From Pseudomonadota bacterium (GTDB taxonomy: Bacteria; Pseudomonadota; Alphaproteobacteria; Acetobacterales; Acetobacteraceae): a DNA stretch of 54,644 bases. Below are positions 44,670 through 52,288 of the stretch, in pieces. A model generated the notes under the pieces. That model was not told the DNA's origin. It worked only from the letters and a program-made list of their open reading frames with translations, and ran no database searches. A program made the translations under genes and the position numbers. The stretch lies in contig JAJZBV010000021.1 of NCBI GenBank assembly GCA_021851785.1, positions 1-54,644 on the forward strand. Direction: 5' to 3'. Position 1 is the stretch's first letter, and every line of letters starts with the position of its first letter.

Positions 44670-45119
44670 TTACTTCTTGCCCTCATCGATCCATGAGGTG
44701 TCATAGCGCATATCGATCCGGACGCCGTTGGCGTTTCTGACCCAGAGATCGAAATTCGCCGACCAGGGAATCCTGATCTGTAGCACATCCGGCGCGAGCC
44801 AGACGACGCGGGGGCGCCGATAGTCGTATCCAATCGTGTCAACCGTGACTATCGGGATATCTTGTAATATTATCGGCCTGTCGGTGACGAGATCGACATT
44901 CGCCGAAACGTAGCTGATGAACGCCATCATACCCTCGCATCCCTCCTCGTCGACGACCACCGTCCATTTATGATCAGGAGAGGGAAGGATCTGCTTAAAG
45001 GTCGTCTCACACACCATCCTGGTCTCCCGAATCCACCATGCCCGCAATTCCCTCCATGCGAACACCGCCAGGACGACGAGCACGAAGAGGCAGCCGAGAC
45101 GGGGGAGGCGTCGGGTCAT
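44670..45119 (-). CDS. Putative immunity protein, paralogue 3
   Basis: 149 residues. An N-terminal membrane anchor (LGCLFVLVVLAVFAW) is followed by a periplasmic domain with two cysteines (Cys in MVCETT and EEGCEG) bracketing LPSPDHKWTVVV. The C-terminus FDLWVRNANGVRIDMRYDT is shared almost exactly with paralogue 1 (45959-46396). No toxin fragment precedes it, so it looks like an orphan immunity gene left by an earlier cassette. The family is not one I can name; the SPD-x-WT-x-VV...C core is the common feature of all three. Confidence 0.7.
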   Translation of the reverse strand: MTRRLPRLGCLFVLVVLAVFAWRELRAWWIRETRMVCETTFKQILPSPDHKWTVVVDEEGCEGMMAFISYVSANVDLVTDRPIILQDIPIVTVDTIGYDYRRPRVVWLAPDVLQIRIPWSANFDLWVRNANGVRIDMRYDTSWIDEGKK

Positions 45120-45155
45120 GTCACAGTTTCAACTTGGGCGCGATGCGGCCGGGCC

Positions 45156-45676
45156 TTACCTTGGGTCGGGCGTAAGCTTAACGCGCAGGCCGCCGTCCAT
45201 GTAATATCGGCCGGTTTCCATATCGTATCTGTCCCATTTTGCCTCCCAGTCGATCCATGCCGCCGTGTCATAACGCATCTCGATTCGGACCCCGTCGGCA
45301 TTTCTGACATAGGGATCGAACCTGCGCGGCCAGCGAACGCGGAGTTGCAGCACGTCCGGCGCGGACCAGACGAGTTGGGGCGGTTCGTACCGCGTAGTGA
45401 GGATGGGAATGACCTGCAACGGCACCGGTCTCTCCGTTACCAAGTAGACTTCCGACCAATCAGGGAGCCATTCCCCCAATCCCTCTTGGCATTTATGGTT
45501 CTCGACCACTGCCACCAAGTCATGATCCGGAGATGGAAAGCTTTTTCGGGAGTCAATGTAGCATTCAGCAGGAGATGAGTGAGAAAAATCCAAATAACAA
45601 CAAAAATAAATGCTGAAAATAACAAAAACAAGCATATTAATATTAATAATACTATACGGATGATACGTTTTATCAC
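45156..45676 (-). pseudogene. Putative immunity protein, paralogue 2, apparently frameshifted
   Basis: The domain part (ECYIDSRKSFPSPDHDLVAVV, WSAPDVLQLRVRWPRRFDPYVRNADGVRIEMRYDT) aligns with the other two immunity paralogues. The expected membrane anchor (MIKRIIRIVLLILICLFLLF) is in a different frame, starting at GTG 45676 six bases after the orphan toxin stop. A one-base change near a T-run around 45590 would join them. Alternatively translation starts at ATG 45635 in the domain frame, with a short hydrophobic leader containing paired cysteines. The first third is AT-rich; the rest is GC-rich. Confidence 0.6.
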
Positions 45677-45682
45677 GGAATT

Positions 45683-45958
45683 TTACGGTTTGAAATTTTC
45701 AGAAATTTTCCCTGGTTGGTATAATTCATACCCTATATCCGTCCATTTCACATTATCTTCTGGAAGATTTGTGTATGTCTTATCAAATTCTCTATTTTTG
45801 CTATATTTTTCAATCTTAAGATTTTGTATTTCAAGAATCTTATCCTCAGAAATCCCATAAGCGGCGGCGTAGAGGCCGAGAGCTATGGTTGCATATTCGA
45901 CGTATTTATCATACTGCTGGCCAACGATGCGTTGCGCATCCCAGGGGCCACCATGATC
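45683..45958 (-). pseudogene. Orphan toxin C-terminal cassette
   Basis: No start codon of its own. Read leftward from 45958 it encodes DHGGPWDAQRIVGQQYDKYV and continues for 91 residues to a stop at 45683. It is collinear with the last part of the complete toxin (46403-47284) but diverged, with an internal deletion around its ENMTAN-equivalent region. It begins directly after the stop of immunity gene 1, in that gene's own frame, and is followed after six bases by the start of immunity gene 2. This is the classic arrangement of a displaced polymorphic-toxin tip with its cognate immunity gene. Confidence 0.8.
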
Positions 45959-46396
45959 TCACTTCTTGCCCTCATCGATCAATGAGGTGTCATAGCGCAT
46001 ATCGATCCGGACGCCGTTGGCGTTTCTGACCCAGAGATCGAACTTCTCTGGCCAGGGAACCCATACTTGCAACACGTTCGGCGCGGACCAGATGATTTCC
46101 GGTGAGTAGACCGTGGTGAGGATCGGAATGACCTGCAACGGCACCGGCTTCTCTGTCACCAGATAGACTTCATGCCACAAACCGGCTACAAAGATCCACT
46201 GCACGCATCCATGGAATTCAACTACTGCTGTCCAGGTATGATCCGGGGAGGGAAAGATTTCGCGGGATTCCACGTAACAGTCTTCATGGCCACGAGATAT
46301 TATGAATATCAAACAAATTAACAGTAAGGCCAACAATGGAAGGCCAATAATAATGATGCTAATGAAGCGGCCGATGCGGATGAATCGCCGTGTCAT
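45959..46396 (-). CDS. Putative immunity protein, paralogue 1 (partner of the full toxin)
   Basis: 145 residues: N-terminal membrane anchor (ISIIIIGLPLLALLLICLIFII), then a periplasmic domain with SREIFPSPDHTWTAVVEFHGC, LVTEKPVPLQVIPILTT, WSAPNVLQVWVPWPEKFDLWV and a shared RIDMRYDTS tail. It starts six bases after the toxin stop, the tight coupling usual for toxin and immunity genes. The membrane-anchored exported form suggests protection of the periplasm or membrane. Role is inferred from position and paralogy. Confidence 0.75.
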   Translation of the reverse strand: MTRRFIRIGRFISIIIIGLPLLALLLICLIFIISRGHEDCYVESREIFPSPDHTWTAVVEFHGCVQWIFVAGLWHEVYLVTEKPVPLQVIPILTTVYSPEIIWSAPNVLQVWVPWPEKFDLWVRNANGVRIDMRYDTSLIDEGKK

Positions 46397-46402
46397 TTCA
46401 TA

Positions 46403-47284
46403 TCACGGCTTGGAATTTGGAGATATTTTCCCAGATTTGTATAGCTCATACCCTATATCTGTCCATTTTACATTGTCCTCAGGAAGATATCTATATATTT
46501 TGTCCATTTCTCTATCAGGGAAACTCATCCTCCCTTCAGTAAGTGCTATTAAGAAATCTATATTGGCGGTCATATTCTCAAGCTCAAGAATTTTATCCTC
46601 AGGAATCCCATAAGCGGCGGCGTAGAAGCCGAGAGCTATCGTCGCATATTCTACGTATTTTTCGTAGTAGTGACCGGCGATGCGTTGCGCGTCCCAGGGG
46701 CCACCATGATCGAAGTTGAATAGGTTCGTATCAATAAGTCCGTATGTGAGCGCAAATAATAACATCCCGCTCTCTCCAGCATATTTCAGTGCTTCTTCAT
46801 CCCGCTTCCTGTCCTCGATTCCCTTCCTCACGAAGAAATGCGGATCCATGAATGCGGGACGCATGACCATTATTTCTTTAGGTTCCGCAGATTTCTTTTT
46901 ATAATATGTTTTTTCTTTTTCGTTTAATTTACGAGTGGGCATATCTATGTGATCATGATTGGGCGCCAATACTGGATTCCCTGCGTCGTCGTTGAGCGGC
47001 TCCGCGGAGAGCGGACCCTCCGCCGGCGGCTTGGCACGGGAGAAATTTTCCAGGCCAAACATGATCAAAAGCTGGCGCAATATATCGGACAGGAAAGGTG
47101 AGGCGGGGGTTTCGGGCGCGGCATAGCCGGGAGCGGGGGCGAAGCTTACGGGAGTTGCCGGGACGGCGATGGTGTCCCCCTCGTTCCGGGCGATTTGGAT
47201 GCCGGCGATCGAGCCGTCGCGCCGCAGGACCAGGGTGGCGGGAATCCGGATCGCGCCGGGGGAGTTTGTCAGCGGACATGTCAT
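46403..47284 (-). CDS. Polymorphic-toxin-like protein with variable C-terminal domain
   Basis: 293 residues from ATG 47284. The first ~105 residues are GC-rich in codon use and hold an unrecognised N-terminal region (PATLVLRRDGSIAGIQIARNEG, then a Pro/Ala linker). The rest is AT-rich. The C-terminal domain has FNFDHGGPWDAQRIAGHYYE, YATIALGFYAAAYGI and DNVKWTDIGYELYKSG. The GGPWD...G...AAxGI pattern recalls the Ntox44-type ('bacterial toxin 44') group, but I am not certain. The second copy of this tip downstream and the adjacent immunity paralogues support a toxin role. No secretion marker (PAAR, Rhs, signal peptide) is evident. Confidence 0.65.
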   Translation of the reverse strand: MTCPLTNSPGAIRIPATLVLRRDGSIAGIQIARNEGDTIAVPATPVSFAPAPGYAAPETPASPFLSDILRQLLIMFGLENFSRAKPPAEGPLSAEPLNDDAGNPVLAPNHDHIDMPTRKLNEKEKTYYKKKSAEPKEIMVMRPAFMDPHFFVRKGIEDRKRDEEALKYAGESGMLLFALTYGLIDTNLFNFDHGGPWDAQRIAGHYYEKYVEYATIALGFYAAAYGIPEDKILELENMTANIDFLIALTEGRMSFPDREMDKIYRYLPEDNVKWTDIGYELYKSGKISPNSKP

Positions 47285-47328
47285 TTCCACTAACTTACTT
47301 CCCCTTCCGCCGCAAGCCGGACCCGATC

Positions 47329-47410
47329 CCATGCCCGGCAGCGCCGCAGGCGCTGCCGAACGGGTAAAAGTTTTTTGGTTCTTTTTTGCAAAAAAGAACG
47401 ATTCTTCTCC
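47329..47410. repeat. Modular palindromic intergenic repeat, copy D (modules 2 and 3)
   Basis: Holds GGCAGCGCC-GCA-GGCGCTGCC (47337-47357), then AAAAGTTTTTTGGTTC followed by a TTTTTTGCAAAAAA palindrome and GAACGATTCTT. It lies between the divergent toxin and monooxygenase genes, so termination cannot be its only role. Confidence 0.75.
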
Positions 47411-47484
47411 ATTGCCTTGCCTGATGGCGCGACCTTAAGCTCCCCCGATAAACGGCGACAGGCCGGAAATACGCGGGGAACGTC

Positions 47485-48753
47485 ATGCGCTTTACCTGGT
47501 TCAACCTGATGCCCTGGCCCGACATGCCGGATGATTTCCGCGAAAGATACCGCTCGGTCTGGGTCGATATCGACAGCCGCTTGTTCGAGCCGAGGCGTGG
47601 CCACGAGGTCTACAACACCTATCTCGATCAACTCGAATACGCGGCGAGCCTCGGCTTCGATGGCATCGGCTGCAACGAGCACCACCAGAACGGTTATGGG
47701 CTGATGCCGTCGCCGAATCTGATCGCCGCGGCGCTGACGCGGCGCACCCGCGATGCCGCGATCGTCGTGCTCGGCAATTCCATCGCGCTTTACAATCCGC
47801 CGGTGCGGGTCGCCGAGGAATTCGCCATGCTCGACGTGATTTCCGGCGGACGCCTCGTCGCCGGCTTTCCGGTCGGCACCTCGATGGACACCAATTACTG
47901 CTATGGCCAGATCCCGGCGCTCACGCGCGAGAAATACGCCGAGGCGCATGATCTCATCATGCGCGCCTGGCGCGAGCCGGAGCCATTTGCCTTCAATGGC
48001 CGCTACACCAAGCTCCGTTATGTGAATATCTGGCCGCGGCCGCTGCAAAAACCCCATCCGCCGATCCACATCCCCGGCGGCGGCTCGGTCGAGACCTATG
48101 ATTTCTGCATCGACAACACCTATTCCTATTCCTATCTGAGCTTTTCCGGCTATCTCCGCGCCCGCGCCCTGATGGAGGGGTATTGGGAGCGGGTGGCGCA
48201 ACGCAACACGCCCGATGCCTCGCCCTATCGCGCCGGCTTCGCGCAGACCATTTGCGTCGCCGAAACCGATGCCGAGGCCGAGCGGCTCTATGCCGAGCAC
48301 GTGCTCTATTTCTATAATCGCTGCCTGCATATTTTCCCCGGTTTCACCGATGCCCCGGGCTATCGCACCATCAAGACCATCCAGTCCGGGGCGCTCGCGC
48401 AATACGGCGCCCGGTTCCGCTATCAGCCGATGACCTGGAAGGAGCTGATCGAGGGCGGCCATGTCATCGCCGGCAGCCCGGAGACGGTGCGCCAGCGCAT
48501 GGAGGATCTGATCCGCGGGCTCCGCGTCGGCAATATTTTCTGCCTTCTCCATGTCGGCAACATGCCGACCGAAAAGACCATGTATTCGACGCGGCTGTTC
48601 GCCGAGCGGGTGATGCCGGCGCTGCGCGGTCTGTGGCCGGATTACGCCGATGACGATCGCTTCTGGTGCCATCCCCTGGAAAATCCGGTCGCCCCGGCGC
48701 CGCTCGCGCCCGGACCAGGCGCCGCGCGGCGCGGCGCGGAGGTTTCGCCATGA
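47485..48753 (+). CDS. LLM-class flavin-dependent monooxygenase
   Basis: Bacterial-luciferase-like (beta-alpha)8 enzyme using reduced flavin and oxygen; 422 residues. Typical features are FDGIGCNEHHQNGYGLMPSPN, a central segment VRVAEEFAMLDVISGGRLVAGFPVG and AGSPETVRQRMEDL. The substrate is unknown. It starts at ATG 47485 behind GGGGAA and overlaps the next gene, an alpha/beta hydrolase, by 4 bp, suggesting one degradation pathway. Confidence 0.9.
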   Translation: MRFTWFNLMPWPDMPDDFRERYRSVWVDIDSRLFEPRRGHEVYNTYLDQLEYAASLGFDGIGCNEHHQNGYGLMPSPNLIAAALTRRTRDAAIVVLGNSIALYNPPVRVAEEFAMLDVISGGRLVAGFPVGTSMDTNYCYGQIPALTREKYAEAHDLIMRAWREPEPFAFNGRYTKLRYVNIWPRPLQKPHPPIHIPGGGSVETYDFCIDNTYSYSYLSFSGYLRARALMEGYWERVAQRNTPDASPYRAGFAQTICVAETDAEAERLYAEHVLYFYNRCLHIFPGFTDAPGYRTIKTIQSGALAQYGARFRYQPMTWKELIEGGHVIAGSPETVRQRMEDLIRGLRVGNIFCLLHVGNMPTEKTMYSTRLFAERVMPALRGLWPDYADDDRFWCHPLENPVAPAPLAPGPGAARRGAEVSP

Positions 48754-49541
48754 TCAGCGAGCGCGAGATCACCCTCCGCGGCCGGCGGGTCGCCGTGCTC
48801 ACGGGCGGCGCCGGCCGCGATCTGGTTTTTCTCCACGGCACCGGCGGCGCGACCGCCGATGATCCGCTGCTTCTCCGCCTCGCCGAACGGTATCGCGTGC
48901 ATGCGCCGCTACTCCCCGGCTTCGGCGCGAGCGAGGACGCGCCGGAGCTGCGCGAGATGCTGGATGTCACGCTGCATGGGTTCGATGTCATCGACGCCCT
49001 CGGTCTTGCGCGGCCGCTGCTGGTCGGGCACTCGATGGGCGGGATGATCGCCGCCGAGATGGCCGCGATCGCGCCGCGCGAGGTGGATGATCTGGCGCTC
49101 ATCGCCCCGGCCGGGCTGTGGCTGGAGAGCCATCCGATCCCCGATCTTTTCGCCGCTCTCCCGCATCAATTGCCGGCGCTTTTGTTCCATGACGTGGCGC
49201 TCGGCGAGAGGCTGCTGACCGGCGGGCTCAATCTCGAGGATCCGCAATTCCTGATCGACTTTCTGGTGCGGAACGCCCGCCAGCTCGGCATGGCCGGCAA
49301 ATTGCTCTTTCCGATCCCCGATCGTGGCCTCGCCGATCGGCTCTATCGCATCCGCGCCCGCACGCTGCTGATCTGGGGCGAGAGCGACCGGATGATCCCG
49401 CCGGTCTATGCCGATGCCTTCGCCGCCGGCCTTGTCGGCGTCGCGGCGGTGCACCGGGCGCTGATCCCCGCCGCCGGGCATCTGATCGGCGCGGAGCGGC
49501 CGGAGGCGGTGATGGCGGCGCTGGCGAGCGCCGGTTTTTGA
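48750..49541 (+). CDS. Alpha/beta hydrolase coupled to the LLM monooxygenase
   Basis: 263 residues. HGTGGATADD near the N-terminus (oxyanion HG motif), nucleophile elbow GHSMGG, acid in LIWGESDRMIPP and catalytic His in PAAGHLIGAERPE. It starts at ATG 48750 overlapping the monooxygenase stop. Monooxygenase plus hydrolase pairs act in series on ring or ester substrates; the substrate here is unknown. The stop codon lies in a 16-bp tandem duplication. Confidence 0.88.
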   Translation: MISEREITLRGRRVAVLTGGAGRDLVFLHGTGGATADDPLLLRLAERYRVHAPLLPGFGASEDAPELREMLDVTLHGFDVIDALGLARPLLVGHSMGGMIAAEMAAIAPREVDDLALIAPAGLWLESHPIPDLFAALPHQLPALLFHDVALGERLLTGGLNLEDPQFLIDFLVRNARQLGMAGKLLFPIPDRGLADRLYRIRARTLLIWGESDRMIPPVYADAFAAGLVGVAAVHRALIPAAGHLIGAERPEAVMAALASAGF

Positions 49542-49575
49542 TCGGGCCAGTTTTTGATCGGGCCGGTTTTTGATC
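49531..49575. repeat. 16-bp tandem duplication at a gene end
   Basis: CCGGTTTTTGATCGGG, CCAGTTTTTGATCGGG and CCGGTTTTTGATCAG run head to tail. Each copy contains TTTTTGA, so the hydrolase stop codon and its context have been copied twice downstream. Confidence 0.85.
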
Positions 49576-49636
49576 AGTTCGGCTTGCCAAACCCGCCGCC
49601 GCCCTCCATATCCCGCCGAGCCGCATCGGAAAAGGC

Positions 49637-49665
49637 TGGGCAAGAGGGTTCCGATCGGCTATAGA
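49637..49665 (+). promoter_or_regulatory. Probable promoter of the EF-G gene
   Basis: TGGGCA (49637-49642) and TATAGA (49660-49665) are separated by exactly 17 bp. Initiation about seven bases on would give a leader of some 58 bases before the GTG start. Confidence 0.4.
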
Positions 49666-49729
49666 CTGGTTCAGATCGGGCGCGCGGGGCATGGGCCTCG
49701 CCGCGCCCGTTGTGGTATGGAGGCCGCTC

Positions 49730-51811
49730 GTGTCTGAAACGCCGCTTGAAAAGATCCGCAATATCGGGATCACCGCGCATATCGACGCGGGCAAGACCAC
49801 CACCACCGAGCGCATCCTCTATTACACCGGGGTTTCGCACAAGATCGGCGAGGTCCATGACGGCAACACCACGACCGATTACATGGAGCAGGAGCGCGAG
49901 CGCGGCATCACCATCACCTCCGCCGCCGTCACCTGCGAGTGGAAGAGCCACCGCATCAACATCATCGACACCCCCGGCCATATCGATTTCAACATCGAGG
50001 TCAACCGCTCGCTCCGGGTGCTCGATGGCGCCGTGTTCATCATCGAGGGCGTCGCCGGCGTGCAGCCGCAATCGGAGACCAACTGGCGCCTCGCCGACCG
50101 CTATAATGTCCCGCGCGTCATCTTCATCAACAAGCTCGACCGCACCGGCGCCGATTTCTATCGCGCCTTCGACACGCTCAAGGAAAAGCTCGACATCGTC
50201 GCCCTGCCGCTGCAACTCCCGATCGGCACCGAGGATCAGTTCGTCGGCGTCGTCGATCTGGTCGAGATGAAGGCGATCATCTGGGAGGGCGGCGAACTCG
50301 GCGCGAAATACCACGACGCGCCGATCCCCGCCGATCTCGTCGAAAAAGCCAAGGAACACCGCCAGACGCTGCTCGATACCGCGCTCTCGGTCGATGACGC
50401 GGCGATGGAGGAGTATTTCGAGTCCGGCGACGTCGCCACCGAAACCCTGAAGCGCTGCATCAAGGCGGGCACGATCAGCGGCGCCTTCCGCCCGGTGCTG
50501 TGCGGCACCGCGTTCAAGAACAAGGGCGTGCAGCCGCTGCTCGACGCCGTGCTCGACTATCTCCCCTCCCCCGTCGATGTCCCCGGCATCAAGATCGCCG
50601 CCGAGGAGGGCGAGGACGAACACGCCGAGCGCCGCCGCATCAAGGCCGACGCCGGCGCCCCCTTCGCCGGCCTCGCCTTCAAGATCATCAACGACAAATA
50701 CGGCACCCTGACCTTCGTGCGCGTCTATGCCGGAACCCTGCGCTCGGGCGATACGGTGCTCAACACCACCCGCGATCACAAGGAGCGCATCGGGCGGATG
50801 TTCCAGATGCACGCCGACAAGCGCGCCGAGATCAAGGAGGTTTCGGCCGGCGACATCGCCGCCTTCGTCGGCCTCAAGGACACCATGACCGGCGATACCC
50901 TCGCCGCCGCGAGCGACCCGGTGGTGCTGGAGCGCATGGCCTTCCCGGTGCCGGTGATCGACATCTCGGTCGAACCGCGGACCAAGGAATCGGTCGAGAA
51001 AATGACCATCGGCCTCCAGAAGCTGGCCGGGGAAGACCCCTCGCTCAGGCTCCGCACCGATCAGGAGAGCGGGCAGACCATTCTTTCGGGCATGGGGGAG
51101 CTGCATCTCGAAATCATCATCGACCGCCTGAAGCGGGAATACGGCGTCGAGGCCAATATCGGCGCGCCGCAGGTCGCCTATCGCGAAACCATCACCCGCC
51201 CGCACACCGAAATCTACACCCACAAGAAGCAGTCCGGCGGCTCCGGCCAATACGCCGAGGTCAAGGTGGTTTTCGAGCCGATGGAGCGCAACGGCGGCAT
51301 CGTCTTCGAGAACAAGGTGGTCGGCGGCTCGGTGCCACGCGAATATATCCCGGCGGTGGAAAAGGGCATCCGCGTGCAGGCCGAAACCGGCGTCCTCGCC
51401 GGGTTCCCGACCGTCGATTTCAAATACACCCTGGTCGATGGCAAGTATCACGACGTCGATTCGAGCGCGCTCGCCTTCGAGATCGCCGCCAAGGCCTGTT
51501 TCCGCGACGGCATGAAAAAGGCGAGCCCGATCATCCTGGAGCCGATCATGGATGTCGAGATCACGACGCCACAGGACCATGTCGGCGACGTGGTCGGTGA
51601 CATCAACCGCCGCCGCGGCATGATCCAGAACCAGGAAAGCTCGGGCTCGACGATCATCGTCCGCGCCCATGTTCCCTTGAAGGAAATGTTCGGCTATATT
51701 TCCGACCTTCGCAGCATGACCAAGGGGCGCGCGTCCTTCACCATGCAGTTCCACCATTACGATCCCGTGCCACGCAACATCGCGGACGAGATCATGGCCA
51801 AGAGCGCCTGA
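49730..51811 (+). CDS. fusA: Elongation factor G (copy outside the str operon)
   Basis: Ribosomal translocase GTPase, 693 residues, full length. G1 motif [10 protein letters not shown] at residues 16-25, then RGITI, DTPGH, NKLD; domains II-V follow, ending in the C-terminal [27 protein letters not shown] region. The start is GTG 49730 with GGAGG six bases upstream. No rpsL, rpsG or tuf genes adjoin it. Several usually invariant stretches differ ([25 protein letters not shown]), so it may be a second, specialised EF-G. Confidence 0.9.
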   Translation: MSETPLEKIRNIGITAHIDAGKTTTTERILYYTGVSHKIGEVHDGNTTTDYMEQERERGITITSAAVTCEWKSHRINIIDTPGHIDFNIEVNRSLRVLDGAVFIIEGVAGVQPQSETNWRLADRYNVPRVIFINKLDRTGADFYRAFDTLKEKLDIVALPLQLPIGTEDQFVGVVDLVEMKAIIWEGGELGAKYHDAPIPADLVEKAKEHRQTLLDTALSVDDAAMEEYFESGDVATETLKRCIKAGTISGAFRPVLCGTAFKNKGVQPLLDAVLDYLPSPVDVPGIKIAAEEGEDEHAERRRIKADAGAPFAGLAFKIINDKYGTLTFVRVYAGTLRSGDTVLNTTRDHKERIGRMFQMHADKRAEIKEVSAGDIAAFVGLKDTMTGDTLAAASDPVVLERMAFPVPVIDISVEPRTKESVEKMTIGLQKLAGEDPSLRLRTDQESGQTILSGMGELHLEIIIDRLKREYGVEANIGAPQVAYRETITRPHTEIYTHKKQSGGSGQYAEVKVVFEPMERNGGIVFENKVVGGSVPREYIPAVEKGIRVQAETGVLAGFPTVDFKYTLVDGKYHDVDSSALAFEIAAKACFRDGMKKASPIILEPIMDVEITTPQDHVGDVVGDINRRRGMIQNQESSGSTIIVRAHVPLKEMFGYISDLRSMTKGRASFTMQFHHYDPVPRNIADEIMAKSA

Positions 51812-51824
51812 TGGCCCCGGCCTG

Positions 51825-52142
51825 ATGCCAACGCCCCGTCTGCACTGGATGCGGGGGCGGCGCGACGAGGAGGGCGGGCAAGCCCGTACCCTCGAATGGA
51901 TCGGATGTGACGACGCGGGCGCGGCTATCGCCCGCGTCGTGCGTTTACAGGGGCCGCTCCACGCCGGCTGGCGGCTCTACCGCGCCGTCGCCCTCGATAC
52001 CGAGGCCCGCGTGGTGCAACTCCGCCCCCCGCCCCCCGCCGGCGCCGACTGGCTCGCCTATATCGGCGGCCAAGTCGTCGGCCGCGCCGCCCTCCCCCTC
52101 CAAGCCGTCCGCACCGCCGAGGCGGCATTGGGAACGGGGTGA
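51825..52142 (+). CDS. Small protein of unknown function after the EF-G gene
   Basis: 105 residues, Arg- and Ala-rich, no membrane segment. A possible core reads TLEWIGCDDAGAAIARVVRLQGPL and WLAYIGGQVVGRAALPL. I do not recognise it. It starts 13 bases after the EF-G stop and may be translated from the same transcript, but no clear ribosome site is seen. Confidence 0.4.
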   Translation: MPTPRLHWMRGRRDEEGGQARTLEWIGCDDAGAAIARVVRLQGPLHAGWRLYRAVALDTEARVVQLRPPPPAGADWLAYIGGQVVGRAALPLQAVRTAEAALGTG

Positions 52143-52151
52143 AGAAGCGGA

Positions 52152-52240
52152 ACGTGAAGCAAAGAGAAAAATCTTCTTTTTCTGGAGAAAAAGAAGCAAA
52201 AAGACTTTTGTCCTGAGGCAGTGCCTGCGGCACTGCCCCC
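52152..52240. repeat. Modular palindromic intergenic repeat, copy E (modules 1 and 2)
   Basis: A perfect 11-bp hairpin CTTCTTTTTCT-GG-AGAAAAAGAAG, then CAAAAAGACTTTTG, then the palindrome GGCAGTGCC-TGC-GGCACTGCC (52218-52238). It stands between the small unknown gene and the AbiJ-like gene. The hairpin plus T-run would make a good terminator. Confidence 0.75.
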
Positions 52241-52288
52241 GCGCAATGGACGAAACATTGATCCGAGCAACAATTCCAACGCAAAACC

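Noticed and set aside
44419-47410. Prophage or integrative element spanning the toxin locus
   Set aside because: No integrase, attachment-site duplication or phage structural gene is visible; only the toxin and immunity genes are foreign-looking.
49574-51757. A 727-codon open frame opposite the EF-G gene
   Set aside because: Shadow of EF-G produced by strong third-position GC bias.
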